A program made the translations under genes and the position numbers. A DNA stretch of 64,000 nucleotides, taken from NCBI RefSeq assembly GCF_040958095.1, contig NC_091176.1:44147716-44211715 (forward strand), given 5' to 3'. Shown piece by piece: positions 15,001-26,649 of this stretch (positions are counted from its first letter, which is position 1; each line of letters starts with the position of its first letter). The stretch is from Procambarus clarkii. Lineage: Eukaryota > Arthropoda > Malacostraca > Decapoda > Cambaridae. The notes under the pieces are model-generated. The model was given only the letters and a program-made list of their open reading frames with translations, was not told the DNA's origin and searched no databases.

Positions 15001-18000
15001 CAAATTTCCGACATTTCAGACATTTTGAAAACTGCAGGGGGGTTTGGGCAAAATATGACCATCGCCGTTTTTAATTGGCATATTTTGGTATGAAAAGTCG
15101 TAATTTGAAACTGAAAATAGTGCAGAGAGTCAGATTCGGCTCAAAAATCACGCTCAGGAGTCAAATTTCCGACATTTCAGACATTTCGAAAACTGCAGGG
15201 GGTTTGGGCAAAATATGACCATCGCCGTTTTCAGTATTGGCATATTTTCGGTATAAAAATTCGTAATTTGAAACTGAAAATAGGTGCAGAGAGTCAGAAT
15301 TCGGCTCAAAAATCACGCTCAGAGTAAATTTCCGACATTTCAGACATTTTAAAACTGCAGGGGGGTTTGGGCAAAATATGACCCATCGCCGTTTTCAGTA
15401 ATTGGCATATTTTCGGTATGAAAATCGTAATTTGAAACTGAAAATAGGTGCAGAGAGTCAGAATTCGGCTCAAAAATCACGCTCAGAGTCAAATTTCCGA
15501 CATTTCAGACATTTTAAAAACTGCAGGGGGGTTTGGTCAAAATATGACCCGTCGCTGTTTACAGTAATTGGCATATTTTCGGTATGAAACGTCGTAATTT
15601 GAAACTGAAAATAGGTGCAGAGAGTCAGAATTCGGCTCAAAAATCACGCTCACGAGTCAAATTTCCGACATTTCAGATATTTTAAAAACTGCAGGGGGGT
15701 TTGGGCAAAATATGACCCATCGCTGTTTACAGTAATTGGCATATTTTCGGTATGAAACTCGTAATTTGAAACTGAAAATAGGTGCAGAGAGTCAGAATTC
15801 GGCTCAAAAATCACGCTCAGAGTCAAATTTCCGACATTTCAGACATTTTAAAACTGCAGGGGGTTTGGGCAAAATATGACCCATCGCCGTTTTCAGTAAT
15901 TGGCATATTTTCGGTATGAAAAGTTGTAATTTGAAACTGAAAATAGGTGCAGAGAGTCAGAATTCGGCTCAAAAATCACGCTCAGGAGTCAAATTTCCGA
16001 CATTTCAGACATTTTAAAACTGCAGGGGGTTTGGGCAAAATATGTCCATCGCCTTTTCAGTAATTGGCATATTTTCGGTATGAAAAGTCGTAATTTGAAA
16101 CTGAAAATAGGTGCAGAGAGTCAGAATTCGGCTCAAAAATCACGCTAGGAGTCAAATTTCCGACATTTCAGACATTTTAAAACTGCAGGGGGGTTTGGGC
16201 AAAATATGATCCATCGCCTTTTCAGTAATTGGCATATTTTCGGTATAAAAGTCGTAATTTGAAACTGAAAATAGGTGCAGAGAGTCAGAATTCGGCTCAA
16301 AAATCACGCTCAGGAGTCAAATTTCCGACATTTCAGACATTTTAAAACTGCAGGGGTTTGGGCAAAATATGACCCATCGCCGTTTCAGTAATTGGCATAT
16401 TTTGGTATGAAAAGTCGTAATTTGAAACTGAAAATAGGTGCAGAGAGTCAGAATTCGGCTCAAAAATCACGCTCAGGAGTCAAATTTCCGACATTTCAGA
16501 CATTTTAAAACTGCAGGGGTTTGGGCAAAATATGACCCATCGCCGTTTTCAGTAATTGGCATATTTTCGGTATGAAAATCGTAATTTGAAACTGAAAATA
16601 GGTGCAGAGAGTCAGAATTCGGCTCAAAAATCACGCTCAGGAGTCAAATTTCACATTTCAGATATTTTGAAAACTGCAGGGGGGTTTGGGCAAAATATGA
16701 CCCATCGCCGTTTTCAGTAATTGGCATATTTTGGTATAAAAGTCGTAATTTGAAACTGAAAATAGTGCAGAGAGTCAGAATTCGGATAAAAATCACGCTC
16801 AGGAGTAAATTTCACATTTCAGACATTTTGAAAACTGCAGGGGGGTTTGGGCAAAATATGACCCATCGCCGTGTAATATTGGCATATTTTGGTATAAAAT
16901 CGTAATTTGAAACTGAAAATAGGTGCAGAGAGTCAGATTCGGCTCAAAAATCACGCTCAGGAGTCAAATTTCCGACATTTCAGATATTTTGAAAACTGCA
17001 GGGGGTTTGGGCAAAATATGACCCATCGCCGTTACAGTAATTGGCATATTTTCGGTATAAACTTCGTAATTTGAAACTGAAAATAGGTGCAGAGAGTCAG
17101 AATTCGGCTCAAAAATCACGCTCAGAGTCAAATTTCCGACATTTCAGACATTTTGAAAACTGCAGGGGGGTTTGGTCAAAATATGACCCATCGCCGTTTT
17201 CAGTAATTGGCATATTTTCGGTATGAAAATTCGTAATTTGAAACTGAAAATAGGTGCAGAGAGTCAGAATTCGGCTCAAAAATCACGCTCAGAGTCAAAT
17301 TTCCGACATTTCAGATATTTTGAAAACTGCAGGGGGTTTGGTCAAAATATGACCCATCGCCGTTTTTAATTGGCATATTTTCGGTATAAAAGTCGTAATT
17401 TGAAACTGAAAATAGTGCAGAGAGTCAGATTTGGATCAAAAATCACGCTCAGGAGTCAAATTTCCGGCATTTCAGACATTTTGAAAACTGCAGGGGGTTG
17501 GGCAAAATATGACCATTCGCCGTTTTAATTATTGGCATATTTTGGTATAAACTTCGTAATTTGAAACTGAAAATAGGTGCAGAGAGTCAGATTCGGATCA
17601 AAAATCACGCTCAGGAGTCAAATTTCCGACATTTCAGACATTTTGAAAACTGCAGGGGGTTGGGCAAAATATGACCATCGCCGTTTTCAGTAATTGGCAT
17701 ATTTTCGGTATAAAAATTCGTAATTTGAAACTGAAAATAGGTGCAGAGAGTCAGAATTCGGCTCAAAAATCACGCTCAGGAGTAAATTTCCGACATTTCA
17801 GACATTTTAAAAACTGCAGGGGGTTTGGTCAAAATATGACCCGTCGCTGTTTTCAGTAATTGGCATATTTTCGGTATGAAAAATCGTAATTTGAAACTGA
17901 AAATAGGTGCAGAGAGTCAGAATTCGGCTCAAAAATCACGCTCACGAGTCAAATTTCCGACATTTCAGACATTTTAAAACTGCAGGGGGGTTTGGTCAAA

Positions 18001-21000
18001 TATGACCATCGCCGTTTTCAGTAATTGGCATATTTTCGGTATGAAACGTCGTAATTTGAAACTGAAAATAGTGCAGAGAGTCAGAATTCGGCTCAAAAAT
18101 CACGCTCAGGAGTCAAATTTCCGACATTTCAGACATTTTAAAACTGCAGGGGGTTTGGCAAAATATGACATCGCCGTTTTCAGTAATTGGCATATTTTCG
18201 GTATGAAAATTCGTAATTTGAAACTGAAAATAGGTGCAGAGAGTCAATTCGGGCTCAAAAATCACGCTCAGGAGTCAAATTTCCGACATTTCAGATATTT
18301 TAAAAACTGCAGGGGGTTTGGGCAAAATATGACCATCGCCGTTTTCAGTAATTGGCATATTTTCGGTATAAAATCGTAATTTGAAACTGAAAATAGGTGC
18401 AGAGAGTCAGAATTCGGCTCAAAAATCACGCTCAGGAGTCAAATTTCCGACATTTCAGACATTTTAAAACTGCAGGGGGGTTTGGGCAAAATATGACCAT
18501 TCGCCGTTTTCAGTAATTGGCATATTTTCGGTATAAAAAGTCGTAATTTGAAACTGAAAATAGGTGCAGAGAGTCAGAATTCGGCTCAAAAATCACGCTC
18601 AGGAGTCAAATTTCCGACATTTCAGACATTTTGAAAACTGCAGGGGGATTTGGCAAAATATGACCATCGCCGTTTTCAGTAATTGGCATATTTTCGGTAT
18701 AAAATCGTAATTTGAAACTGAAAATAGATGCAGAGAGTCAGAATTCGGATCAATCACGCTATGGAGTCAAATTTGACATTTCAGACATTTTAAAACTGCA
18801 GGGGGTTTGGGCAAAATATGACCCATCGCCGTTTTCATAATTGGCATATTTTCGGTATGAAACGTCGTAATTTGAAACTGAAAATAGGTGCAGAGAGTCA
18901 GAATTCGGTAAAATCACGCTCAGGAGTCAAATTTCCGACATTTCAGACATTTTAAAACTGCAGGGGGGTTTGGGAAAATATGACCCATTGCCGTTTTCAG
19001 TAATTGGCATATTTTCGGTATGAAACGTCGTAATTTGAAACTGAAAATAGGTGCAGAGAGTCAGAATTCGGTAAAAAACACACTCAGGAGTCAAATTTCC
19101 GACATTTCAGACATTTGAAAACTGCAGGGGGGTTTGGGCAAAATATGACCCATCGCGTTTACAGTAATTGGCATATTTTCGGTATGAAACGTCGTAATTT
19201 GAAACTGAAAATAGATGCAGAGAGTCAGAATTCGGCTCAAAAAACGCAGGAGTCAAATTTCCGACATTTCAGACATTTTAAAAACTGCAGGGGGTTTGGG
19301 CAAAATATGACCCATCGACGTTTTCAGTAATTGGCATATTTTCGGTATAAAAAGTCGTAATTTGAAACTGAAAATAGGTGCAGAGAGTCAGAATTCGGCT
19401 AAAAATTCACGCTCAGGAGTCAAATTTCCGACATTCAGACATTTTAAAAACTGCAGGGGGTTTGGGCAAAATATGACCCATAGCCGTTTTCAGTAATTGG
19501 CATATTTTCGGTATGAAAAGTCGTAATTTGAAACTGAAAATAGGTGCAGAGATTCAGAATTCGGCTCAAAAATCACGCTCAGGAGTCAAATTTCCGACAT
19601 TTCAGACATTTGAAAACTGCAGGGGTTTGGGCAAAATATGACCCATCGCCGTTTACAGTAATTGGCATATTTTCGGTATAAACGTCGTAATTTGAAACTG
19701 AAAATAGGTGCAGAGAGTCAGAATTCGGCTCAAAAATCACGCTCAGGAGTCAAATTTCCGACATTTCAGACATTTTGAAAACTGCAGGTGGGTTTGGGCA
19801 AAATATGACCCATCGCCGTTTTCAGTAATTGGCATATTTTCGGTATAAAAATTCGTAATTTGAAACTGAAAATAGTTGCAGAAGTAGAATTCGGATAAAA
19901 ATCACGCTATGGAGTCAAATTTCTGACATTTCAGACATTTTAAAAACTGCAGGGGGGTTTGGGCAAAATATGACACATCGCCGTTTTCAGTAATTGGCAT
20001 ATTTTCGGTATGAAACGTCGTAATTTGAAACTGAAAATAGGTGCAGAGAGTCAGAATTCGGATAAAAAATCACTCAGGAGTCAAATTTCCGACATTTCAG
20101 ACATTTTAAAACTGCAGGGGGGTTTGGGCAAAATATGACCCATCGCCGTTTTCAGTAATTGGCATATTTTCGGTATAAAAGTCGTAATTTGAAACTGAAA
20201 ATAGGTGCAGAGAGTCAAATTCGGATAAAAAATCACGCTCAGGAGTCAAATTTCCGACATTTCAGACATTTTGATAACTGCAGGGGGGTTTGGGCAAAAT
20301 ATGACCCATCGCGGTTTACAGTAATTGTCATATTTTCGGTATGAAACGTCGTAATTTGAAACTGAAAATAGGTGCAGAGAGTCAGAATTCGGATAAAAAA
20401 TCACGCTCAAGAGTCAAATTTCCGACATTTCAGACATTTTAAAAACTGCAGGGGGGTTTGGGTAAAATATGACCCATCGCCGTTTTCAGTAATTGGCATA
20501 CTTTCGGTATAAAAAGTCGTAATTTGAAACTGAAAATAGGTGCAGAAAGTAAAATTCGGATAAAAAATCAAGCTCAGGAGTCAAATTTCTGACATTTCAG
20601 ACATTTTTAAAACTTCAGGGGGTTTGGGCAAAATATGACCCATCGCCGTTTTCAGTAATTGGCATATTTCGGTATGAAACGTCGTAATTTGAAACTGAAA
20701 TAGGTGCAGAGAGTCAGAATTCGGCTCAAAAATCACGCTCAGGAGTCAAATTTCCGACATTTCCGACATTTTGAAAACTGCAGGGGGGTTTGGGCAAAAT
20801 ATGACCCATCGCCGTTTTCAGTAATTGGCATATTTTCGGTATGAAACGTCGTAATTTGAAACTGATAATAGGTGCAGAGAGTCAGAATTCGGCTCAAAAA
20901 TCACGCTCAGGAGTCAAATTTCCGACATTTCCGACATTTTGAAAACTGCAGGGGGGTTTGGGCAAAATATGACCCATCGGCGTTTACAGTAATTGGCATA

Positions 21001-21929
21001 TTTTCGGTATGAAACGTCGAAATTTGAAACTGAAAATAGATGCAGAAAGTCAGTATTCGGCTCAAAAATCACGCTCAGGAGTCAAATTTCCGACATTTCA
21101 GACATTTTAAAAACTGCAGGGGGGTTTGGGCAAAATATGACCCATCGCCGTTTACAGTAATTGGCATATTTTCGGTATGAAAAGTTGTAATTTGAAACTG
21201 AAAATAGGTGCAGAGAGTCAGAATTCGGCTCAAAAATCACGCTCAGGAGTCAAATTTCCGACATTTCAGACATTTTAAAAACTGCAGGGGGGTTTGGGCA
21301 AAATATGACCCATCGCCGTTTTCAGTAATTGGCATATTTTCGGTATGAAAAGTCATAATTTGAAACTGAAAATAGGTGCAGAGAGTCAGAATTCGGCTCA
21401 AAAATCACGCTCAGGAGTCAAATTTCCGACATTTCAGACATTTTGAAAACTGCAGGGGGGTTTAGGCAAAATATGACCCATCGCCGTTTTCAGTAATTGG
21501 CATATTTTCGGTATAAAAAGTCGTAATTTGAAACTGAAAATAGGTGCAGAGTCAGAATTCGGATAAAAAATCACGCTCAGGAGTCAAATTTCCGACATTT
21601 CAGACATTTTGAAAACTGCAGGGGGTTTAGGCAAAATATGACCTATCGCCGTTTTCAGTAATTGGCATATTTTCGGTATAAAAAGTCGTAATTTGAAACT
21701 GAAAATAGGTGCAGAGAGTCAGAATTCGGATAAAAAATCACGCTCAGGAGTCAAATTTCCGACATTTCAGACATTTTGAAAACTGCAGGGGGGGTTTGGG
21801 CAAAATATGACCCATCGCCGTTTACAGTAATTGGCATATTTTCGGTATGAAACGTCGTAATTTGAAACTGAAAATAGGTGCAGAGAGTCAGAATTCGGCT
21901 CAAAAATCACGCTCAGGAGTCAAATTTCC
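1..21929. repeat. Satellite array of 168-bp monomers (about 130 copies)
   Basis: The whole stretch is a head-to-tail array. Counting one consensus monomer base by base gives 168 bp, and successive CTGCAG sites near 24, 193, 361 and 529 confirm the spacing. Nearly every monomer has a PstI site (CTGCAG) followed by a G run, and an EcoRI site in AGTCAGAATTCGG. Variants recur, for example GGATAAAA or GGCTCAAAA after the EcoRI site, and GCATAC, GCGTAC or TAGTTTTC before the AGTAATTGGCATATT box. These variants reveal higher-order units. Because 168 is divisible by three, short open frames recur in register from monomer to monomer; they are not genes. No gene, tRNA or transposon interrupts the array. 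It is probably heterochromatic or pericentromeric satellite, which is inference. Confidence 0.97.
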
Positions 21930-22001
21930 CTCGTCTCGTCAGGAGTCTCGTGTGGCGTGGGTCCCATACGAGACTCCACGCCACCTGCCGGCAGAGACGG
22001 A
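21930..22001 (-). mobile_element. 72-bp remnant of a second LINE ORF1, between satellite and LINE tail
   Basis: The satellite stops at CAAATTTCC and is replaced by 72 bp identical to the start of the block at 29921-29994, where the same sequence runs on into a longer ORF1 fragment. Read on the minus strand it encodes the end of a segment homologous to ORF1 of the neighbouring LINE (SAGRWRGVSYGT against SAGRLRGLRLGT). It is cut at 22001 by the poly(A) tract of the large LINE. It is best read as the disrupted target of that insertion. Confidence 0.75.
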
Positions 22002-22887
22002 TTTTTTTTTTATTTTTTTTTTTTTTTTTTATTTTTATAAATTACACAAATTACAAGAACACACAAAACAACGCAAACCTGTACACATCAAGTACACCAA
22101 TGAAGTAACAGTACACAGGAATAAACAGTATGTACACTAAACAATAACAGTAACCGCAAACAAACACAAGCGCTGAACAAAATGAAAACGCATTGAAGCA
22201 ATGGGCTAAACAGTACAGGGAAATAAGTGCTAAAACAGTACATGGAAACAATAGGCTAAACAGTTCATATCTACATAGCAACACAGAACATGGCCAAGAA
22301 AATTACATGAAAAATAAATTAACAATAAAGTACATAAATAACATTGAAACACACCTGGAACCAATAACATAAACATACACAGACGTGGATATAGAATCAC
22401 GTGCACAAAACCACGCCTACCACACACACAGAAGAACAAAGGAGCATAGGATCATACACGCGCTACCCAGGAAAATGATATACACTAAATAAGAAGAAAT
22501 TATGTACACGCACACTAAACACACTCTAAACAACAAGACAAACACACTCATACCACCCACACCACCACGGCACACCACACTGCACCCAAGCACGCAAAAT
22601 AAAGGGTTACAGGCCAAAGCGAAACACGGCCACAAAAGGAACAGTAGAAAACAGTACAGCAGAAAACCCAGGCCCACGCAGGAGCCAAAACCCCCCTCAA
22701 AATCACACACCCACACGCATACGGACACAACCGGCACCCGGAGGTACGGAAAACACACCACACACACACAGGAGCAGCAGCATCTCAAGGGGGGAGACAC
22801 ACAAACACACGCAACCCCCGCCAAGGACACTCCAAGAAGCGGAAAGGGAGCGCATAGCAAAGCAAACTCCGAAACCCCCCAACCCCT
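22002..22887 (-). other. LINE 3' UTR and A-rich tail
   Basis: Non-coding stretch between the ORF2 stop at 22888 and the element end. The plus strand shows a T-rich run interrupted by single A residues at 22002-22035, which is the A tail of a minus-strand element. The rest is A/C-rich on the plus strand with many CACACA-like runs. Open frames here (for example the T/V/C-rich ones on the minus strand between 22051 and 22860) have low-complexity composition and no recognisable motif. Confidence 0.75.
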
Positions 22888-25800
22888 CTAAACCCCCCCC
22901 ATCAACACCCCAACCCCACCCAAGACGAGAACATCACCTTGCCACCAAGGCACCTGCCGACCCAAAGGCAACCCACGAACATAGGCATCTGTGAACCACC
23001 GACCAAACTCCTCCGGAAAAGCGCGCTGCAACCACCACCAGGTAAACCGCATGCGCCCCCGTAAAAATCCTAAAATTCGGGCGATCCCAAAACCCTCCCG
23101 CCTCCCAACCCACACACAAAACACATAATCAGCAACCAAAACACACAATGTATTACGCACCCGCTGCGGATAAGCCGGAAAATACAAAAACAAAAACTGC
23201 AAAACATCATCCCGACAACCCGGACCACAAAACATCTCCAGGACATCCCGAAACCAGTCCACCAACCCCTGTAACCGGACACAAAAATAAAATACATGCA
23301 CCTGCGATTCACATAAACCACAGTGAACACACGCCCCAGAATCACGCAAGCCAAGCATACACAACCGCTCATTTGTCGCCAGCGACAAATGCAGAACCCG
23401 AAACAGCAATTCACGCTGCTGAGGCGCCAAGAACCGTGCCCCCAAACACGACCAGATACCACCCCAATCCCAACACGGGAACAAGCCCTCCACTCGAGGC
23501 CGCACCCGGGGCAACAACACCCCATACACAGCCTTGCACGAGAAAGACAGAAACCCAGGATGGCGGCAGAGCTCCCGAAGAATCCCCACGGCCCAAGAAT
23601 AAACAGGGGGGGTAACCAAGGCCACCTCCTGACAAACCCCCAAATCAACCAAAAAACTGAAGCGAAGCGAGCAGAAAAACACACCCAGCGTATTCAACCC
23701 CCCACCGAGAGCCAGCCCCCGACGCAACGAGACCCAGAAGAGGGCCTTGGCCTTCGTGAAAACGTCAGGAATGCCAACACCCCCCTCTCTCACCCCTAAC
23801 ACCAACGTCGAACGGCGCACCGGTTGATAACGCCCACACCATACATATCTATACACCACACTCTCCAAACTCAAGGCCTTCCGACGATCCAACGGGAAAC
23901 ATCGAGCCACAAACCAGACACGCGACAAGACCTTACACGCAACAAGCAGTCCCCTCTGATAAATCGTCAAGGGACGACGCGACAAAAGGCCAACTGCAAC
24001 ACCAACCGACCGAGAGACAGCACCCCAATTCCACTCCAAGGAGCGATCATAGGAGGCAAACCAAGTAATCCCAAGAACCCGAATCGAGGAGACCACCGGA
24101 AACCACGACCTATCCCACACCAGGCGGGAGGCCCACTCACCGATCCCCATCAACCCCGACTTCGCCCGATTAAGAACGGCCCCCGTAGCGGATTCAAACC
24201 GCAGGAGAACGTCCTGGACAGCGTCAACAGAACCCTCCGAAGCTACAAATAGAATGGTGTCGTCAGCATACCCGCAAACGGGTAGCCGGAGACCGGACGG
24301 CAGACAAGGAGGCACGATCAAGGAACACGCTTTCACCGCCCGAAAAAGAGGTTCCTGAAAAATCACATACAAAAGCATGGACATGGGACACCCCTGACGA
24401 ACGGAACGGCAAATAGGAAAAAATGAGCTAAAAAACCCATTCACACAAACGCGACTGCGACTCCGGACATACAACAAACGGATCCACCCCACAAACACCA
24501 CCGGAAACCCAAGCCTCTCCATAGCACTAAAAACAAACTCTAAAGACACCCGATCAAAGGCCTTGGACCAGTCCAAGCTGATCATAGCCGCCGAAAGCCG
24601 ATACTCGGACGCATAGAGAAGCACGTCACGAAGTAAGGCATTGCAATGCATCAGGGCACGGCCAGGCACACCACAAAATTGCTCCATAGAGACCACCGAC
24701 GCAACGACACCCCGACATCGACGCGCTAAAACCTTAGAAAGAATTTTATAATCAACATTTAAGAGCGTAATAGGCCTCCAATTGGAAAACAACTGCAAAT
24801 CGCCCGGCTTCGGGAGTAGCTGCACGATCCCGTCACAGAAGGAATCAGGCAGAGCACCCAAACGCAAACACGCCTGCACCACTTCCAAAAGCACCCCCCC
24901 CAGCACATCCCAAAAGGTAAGGTAGAACTCAATGGGCAGGCCATCCGCACCCGGCACTCTCCCAGAACGAAACGACCGAACCACCTCCAGGAGCTCCACC
25001 GTGGAAACATCCTGCACCAACCGGGCACACTCCGAGCGCGACAAACCGGGAAAGCACCTGTCCAAAAAGGAACCCGCGAGCACACTATCACCATGCACCT
25101 CCCCATAGAGGGCCTCCAACTCCCGCCGTGCGGTAAGCAGAACACCCTCTGTGCTAGAAAGCACAGACCCATCAGGCCGCCGAAGGCCCTGGAGAAGAAC
25201 GGAACCCCTAGCAGCCTTCTCCCTCCCTAAAAGAAAGGGAGAGAGCCTCTCCCCATCCACCCGCTCAGCTACACGAGCACGCACGCGAACACCGTCAGCC
25301 AACACCGCACGCAAATCACAAATACGCTCCTTACACTCAGCAATCTCACTAAAGCAGTCAACCCCAGCATTCAACCGCACATATAAAGAAGACAAACGCG
25401 CCTGAAGGAACCGCAGCAGACCAAACCTCCCGGCAGCCTCCCGCTTAGCAACAATCCCAAAAAACCTCCGACACTCCACCTTACACCACTCCCACCAAAC
25501 GAACAAAGAGGAGAAATCAGCCTTCCGGGCAACGATGCCAACCCACCAGGCCCGAAACTGCGCACAAATACGTGGACAACGCAATAACCGACAATTGAGT
25601 TTCCACCACCCAGGCCCCACCCGCACCTGACTCCGGACACCAACCCGTACAACCACCATACAATGATCCGAGAAAGCCACCGGGACCGTGCGAAAATCAA
25701 AAACCGAACACTCCCCACCAGAAACATAGAACCTATCCAACCTAGAACTCGCCCCACGCGCAGCGAAGGTATACTCCAACGAGCCGCCACACAAAACAGC

Positions 25801-26340
25801 CGCATCGCGAAACCCGCACGCACGCAAAACCTCAATTAAAGCGGCCGAAACATTCCGAGGGTGAGCACTAGAGCAATCCCTCACACTCGTAACACAATTA
25901 AAATCCCCCCCAAAGATCAAATCCCGTGTATCATGCCGCAGGTATGGCAAAAGCCCCTCCCGAAAAAACAGCTCCCGGTCCTGACGATGCGCCACCCCAG
26001 AAGGGGCGTACACTGTCAAGAACGGAATCACAACCCCCAAATACTCAGCCCGAACAAACAAGACCCGCCCATCTTCATCCATTTCCGTGTGAAGCACGGA
26101 AATGGATGCCCTCCGCGAAAACAACATCAGCGTTCCCCCAAAGGACGTCCTCGGCGGGTTCAGCACAACAAGATACTCAGCACACAACCCCTGCAACACA
26201 GACACACCCCGAACATTGTGCTCTTGGATCAGAGCCACATCCACCCGCTGCTCCCGAAGCACATCCACAAGGCCCAATTGGACCGCCAAAGCATTCAGAC
26301 CACGAACATTCAAAGACGCACAAACAATAGCAGGCGCCAT
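22888..26340 (-). CDS. LINE ORF2: APE endonuclease plus reverse transcriptase (1150 aa)
   Basis: One uninterrupted frame encoding the replication protein of the LINE. Residues 1 to about 240 are an exonuclease-endonuclease-phosphatase (APE) domain: SLNVRGLN near the N terminus, the catalytic glutamate in LIQEHNV, GGDFNCV, DRFYVS, and SDH at 224-226. The reverse transcriptase follows, with the template-grip block NWRPITLLNVDYKILSKVL, the first catalytic aspartate in SLDWSKAFDRV (Asp590), RQGCPMSMLLY, and YADD at 691-694. A C-terminal CCHC cluster (CVHCGLC, then H and C) lies at about 1004-1020, as in L1/Tx1 elements. The enzyme would nick target DNA and prime cDNA synthesis from the nick. ATG at 26340 directly follows two stop codons and gives an APE domain of normal length. 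All key residues I looked for are present, so the protein may be functional; that is inference. Confidence 0.92.
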   Translation of the reverse strand: MAPAIVCASLNVRGLNALAVQLGLVDVLREQRVDVALIQEHNVRGVSVLQGLCAEYLVVLNPPRTSFGGTLMLFSRRASISVLHTEMDEDGRVLFVRAEYLGVVIPFLTVYAPSGVAHRQDRELFFREGLLPYLRHDTRDLIFGGDFNCVTSVRDCSSAHPRNVSAALIEVLRACGFRDAAVLCGGSLEYTFAARGASSRLDRFYVSGGECSVFDFRTVPVAFSDHCMVVVRVGVRSQVRVGPGWWKLNCRLLRCPRICAQFRAWWVGIVARKADFSSLFVWWEWCKVECRRFFGIVAKREAAGRFGLLRFLQARLSSLYVRLNAGVDCFSEIAECKERICDLRAVLADGVRVRARVAERVDGERLSPFLLGREKAARGSVLLQGLRRPDGSVLSSTEGVLLTARRELEALYGEVHGDSVLAGSFLDRCFPGLSRSECARLVQDVSTVELLEVVRSFRSGRVPGADGLPIEFYLTFWDVLGGVLLEVVQACLRLGALPDSFCDGIVQLLPKPGDLQLFSNWRPITLLNVDYKILSKVLARRCRGVVASVVSMEQFCGVPGRALMHCNALLRDVLLYASEYRLSAAMISLDWSKAFDRVSLEFVFSAMERLGFPVVFVGWIRLLYVRSRSRVCVNGFFSSFFPICRSVRQGCPMSMLLYVIFQEPLFRAVKACSLIVPPCLPSGLRLPVCGYADDTILFVASEGSVDAVQDVLLRFESATGAVLNRAKSGLMGIGEWASRLVWDRSWFPVVSSIRVLGITWFASYDRSLEWNWGAVSRSVGVAVGLLSRRPLTIYQRGLLVACKVLSRVWFVARCFPLDRRKALSLESVVYRYVWCGRYQPVRRSTLVLGVREGGVGIPDVFTKAKALFWVSLRRGLALGGGLNTLGVFFCSLRFSFLVDLGVCQEVALVTPPVYSWAVGILRELCRHPGFLSFSCKAVYGVLLPRVRPRVEGLFPCWDWGGIWSCLGARFLAPQQRELLFRVLHLSLATNERLCMLGLRDSGACVHCGLCESQVHVFYFCVRLQGLVDWFRDVLEMFCGPGCRDDVLQFLFLYFPAYPQRVRNTLCVLVADYVFCVWVGRREGFGIARILGFLRGRMRFTWWWLQRAFPEEFGRWFTDAYVRGLPLGRQVPWWQGDVLVLGGVGVLMGGV

Positions 26341-26348
26341 CGAACCTA

Positions 26349-26649
26349 TTAATGACCCCCAGCCCCTCCAGGACCACCAGAGGGCACAGAGCCACCCACT
26401 GCAGAGGCGCCGTCAGCATCCTGAGGCTCAAACTGCCGCCGTTCCACCGTCGGGGAATCCACCATAATGCCTGGCCTCTGATCCCGCAGGAGGCGGACAG
26501 TGCCAGCATCACCCAGCGAAGCACGCCGAGACCCCGCTGCCACTGACCAGGTATCACCAACGTCCACCACCGACGAGGAATTCTTGCTGCCAACCGGCAC
26601 TGCATCACTTCCGGAATCCATATCAGACACAGGAGAATTAGGAGGAGGA
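26349..26649 (-). CDS. Probable C-terminal extension of LINE ORF1 in a shifted frame
   Basis: ORF1 stops at 26638 immediately after a run of eight C residues on the minus strand (G run 26650-26657 on the plus strand). With seven residues the reading would pass into a second open frame that begins with a proline run and NSPVSDMDSGSD, and ends with two stop codons at about 26345-26351, only about 8 bp before the ORF2 ATG. Near-abutting ORFs make better sense than a 300-bp untranslated gap. I therefore read this as about 100 further ORF1 residues separated by a one-base homopolymer error or mutation. It has no recognised domain. Confidence 0.6.

Noticed and set aside
592-20344. Recurring 60-125-codon open frames within the satellite (for example MKSRNLKLKIGAESQNS)
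   Set aside because: They are the satellite monomer read in one frame. 168 bp is 56 codons, so the same peptide repeats until a stop. No conservation beyond the DNA repeat.
1-21929. A CRISPR array or a CENP-B box
   Set aside because: There are no spacers between repeats, and the monomer is far too long for CRISPR. I found no match to the CENP-B box core in the monomer.
23070-25835. Other open frames overlapping LINE ORF2 on both strands
   Set aside because: Shadows of a GC-rich coding sequence. None carries its own motif.
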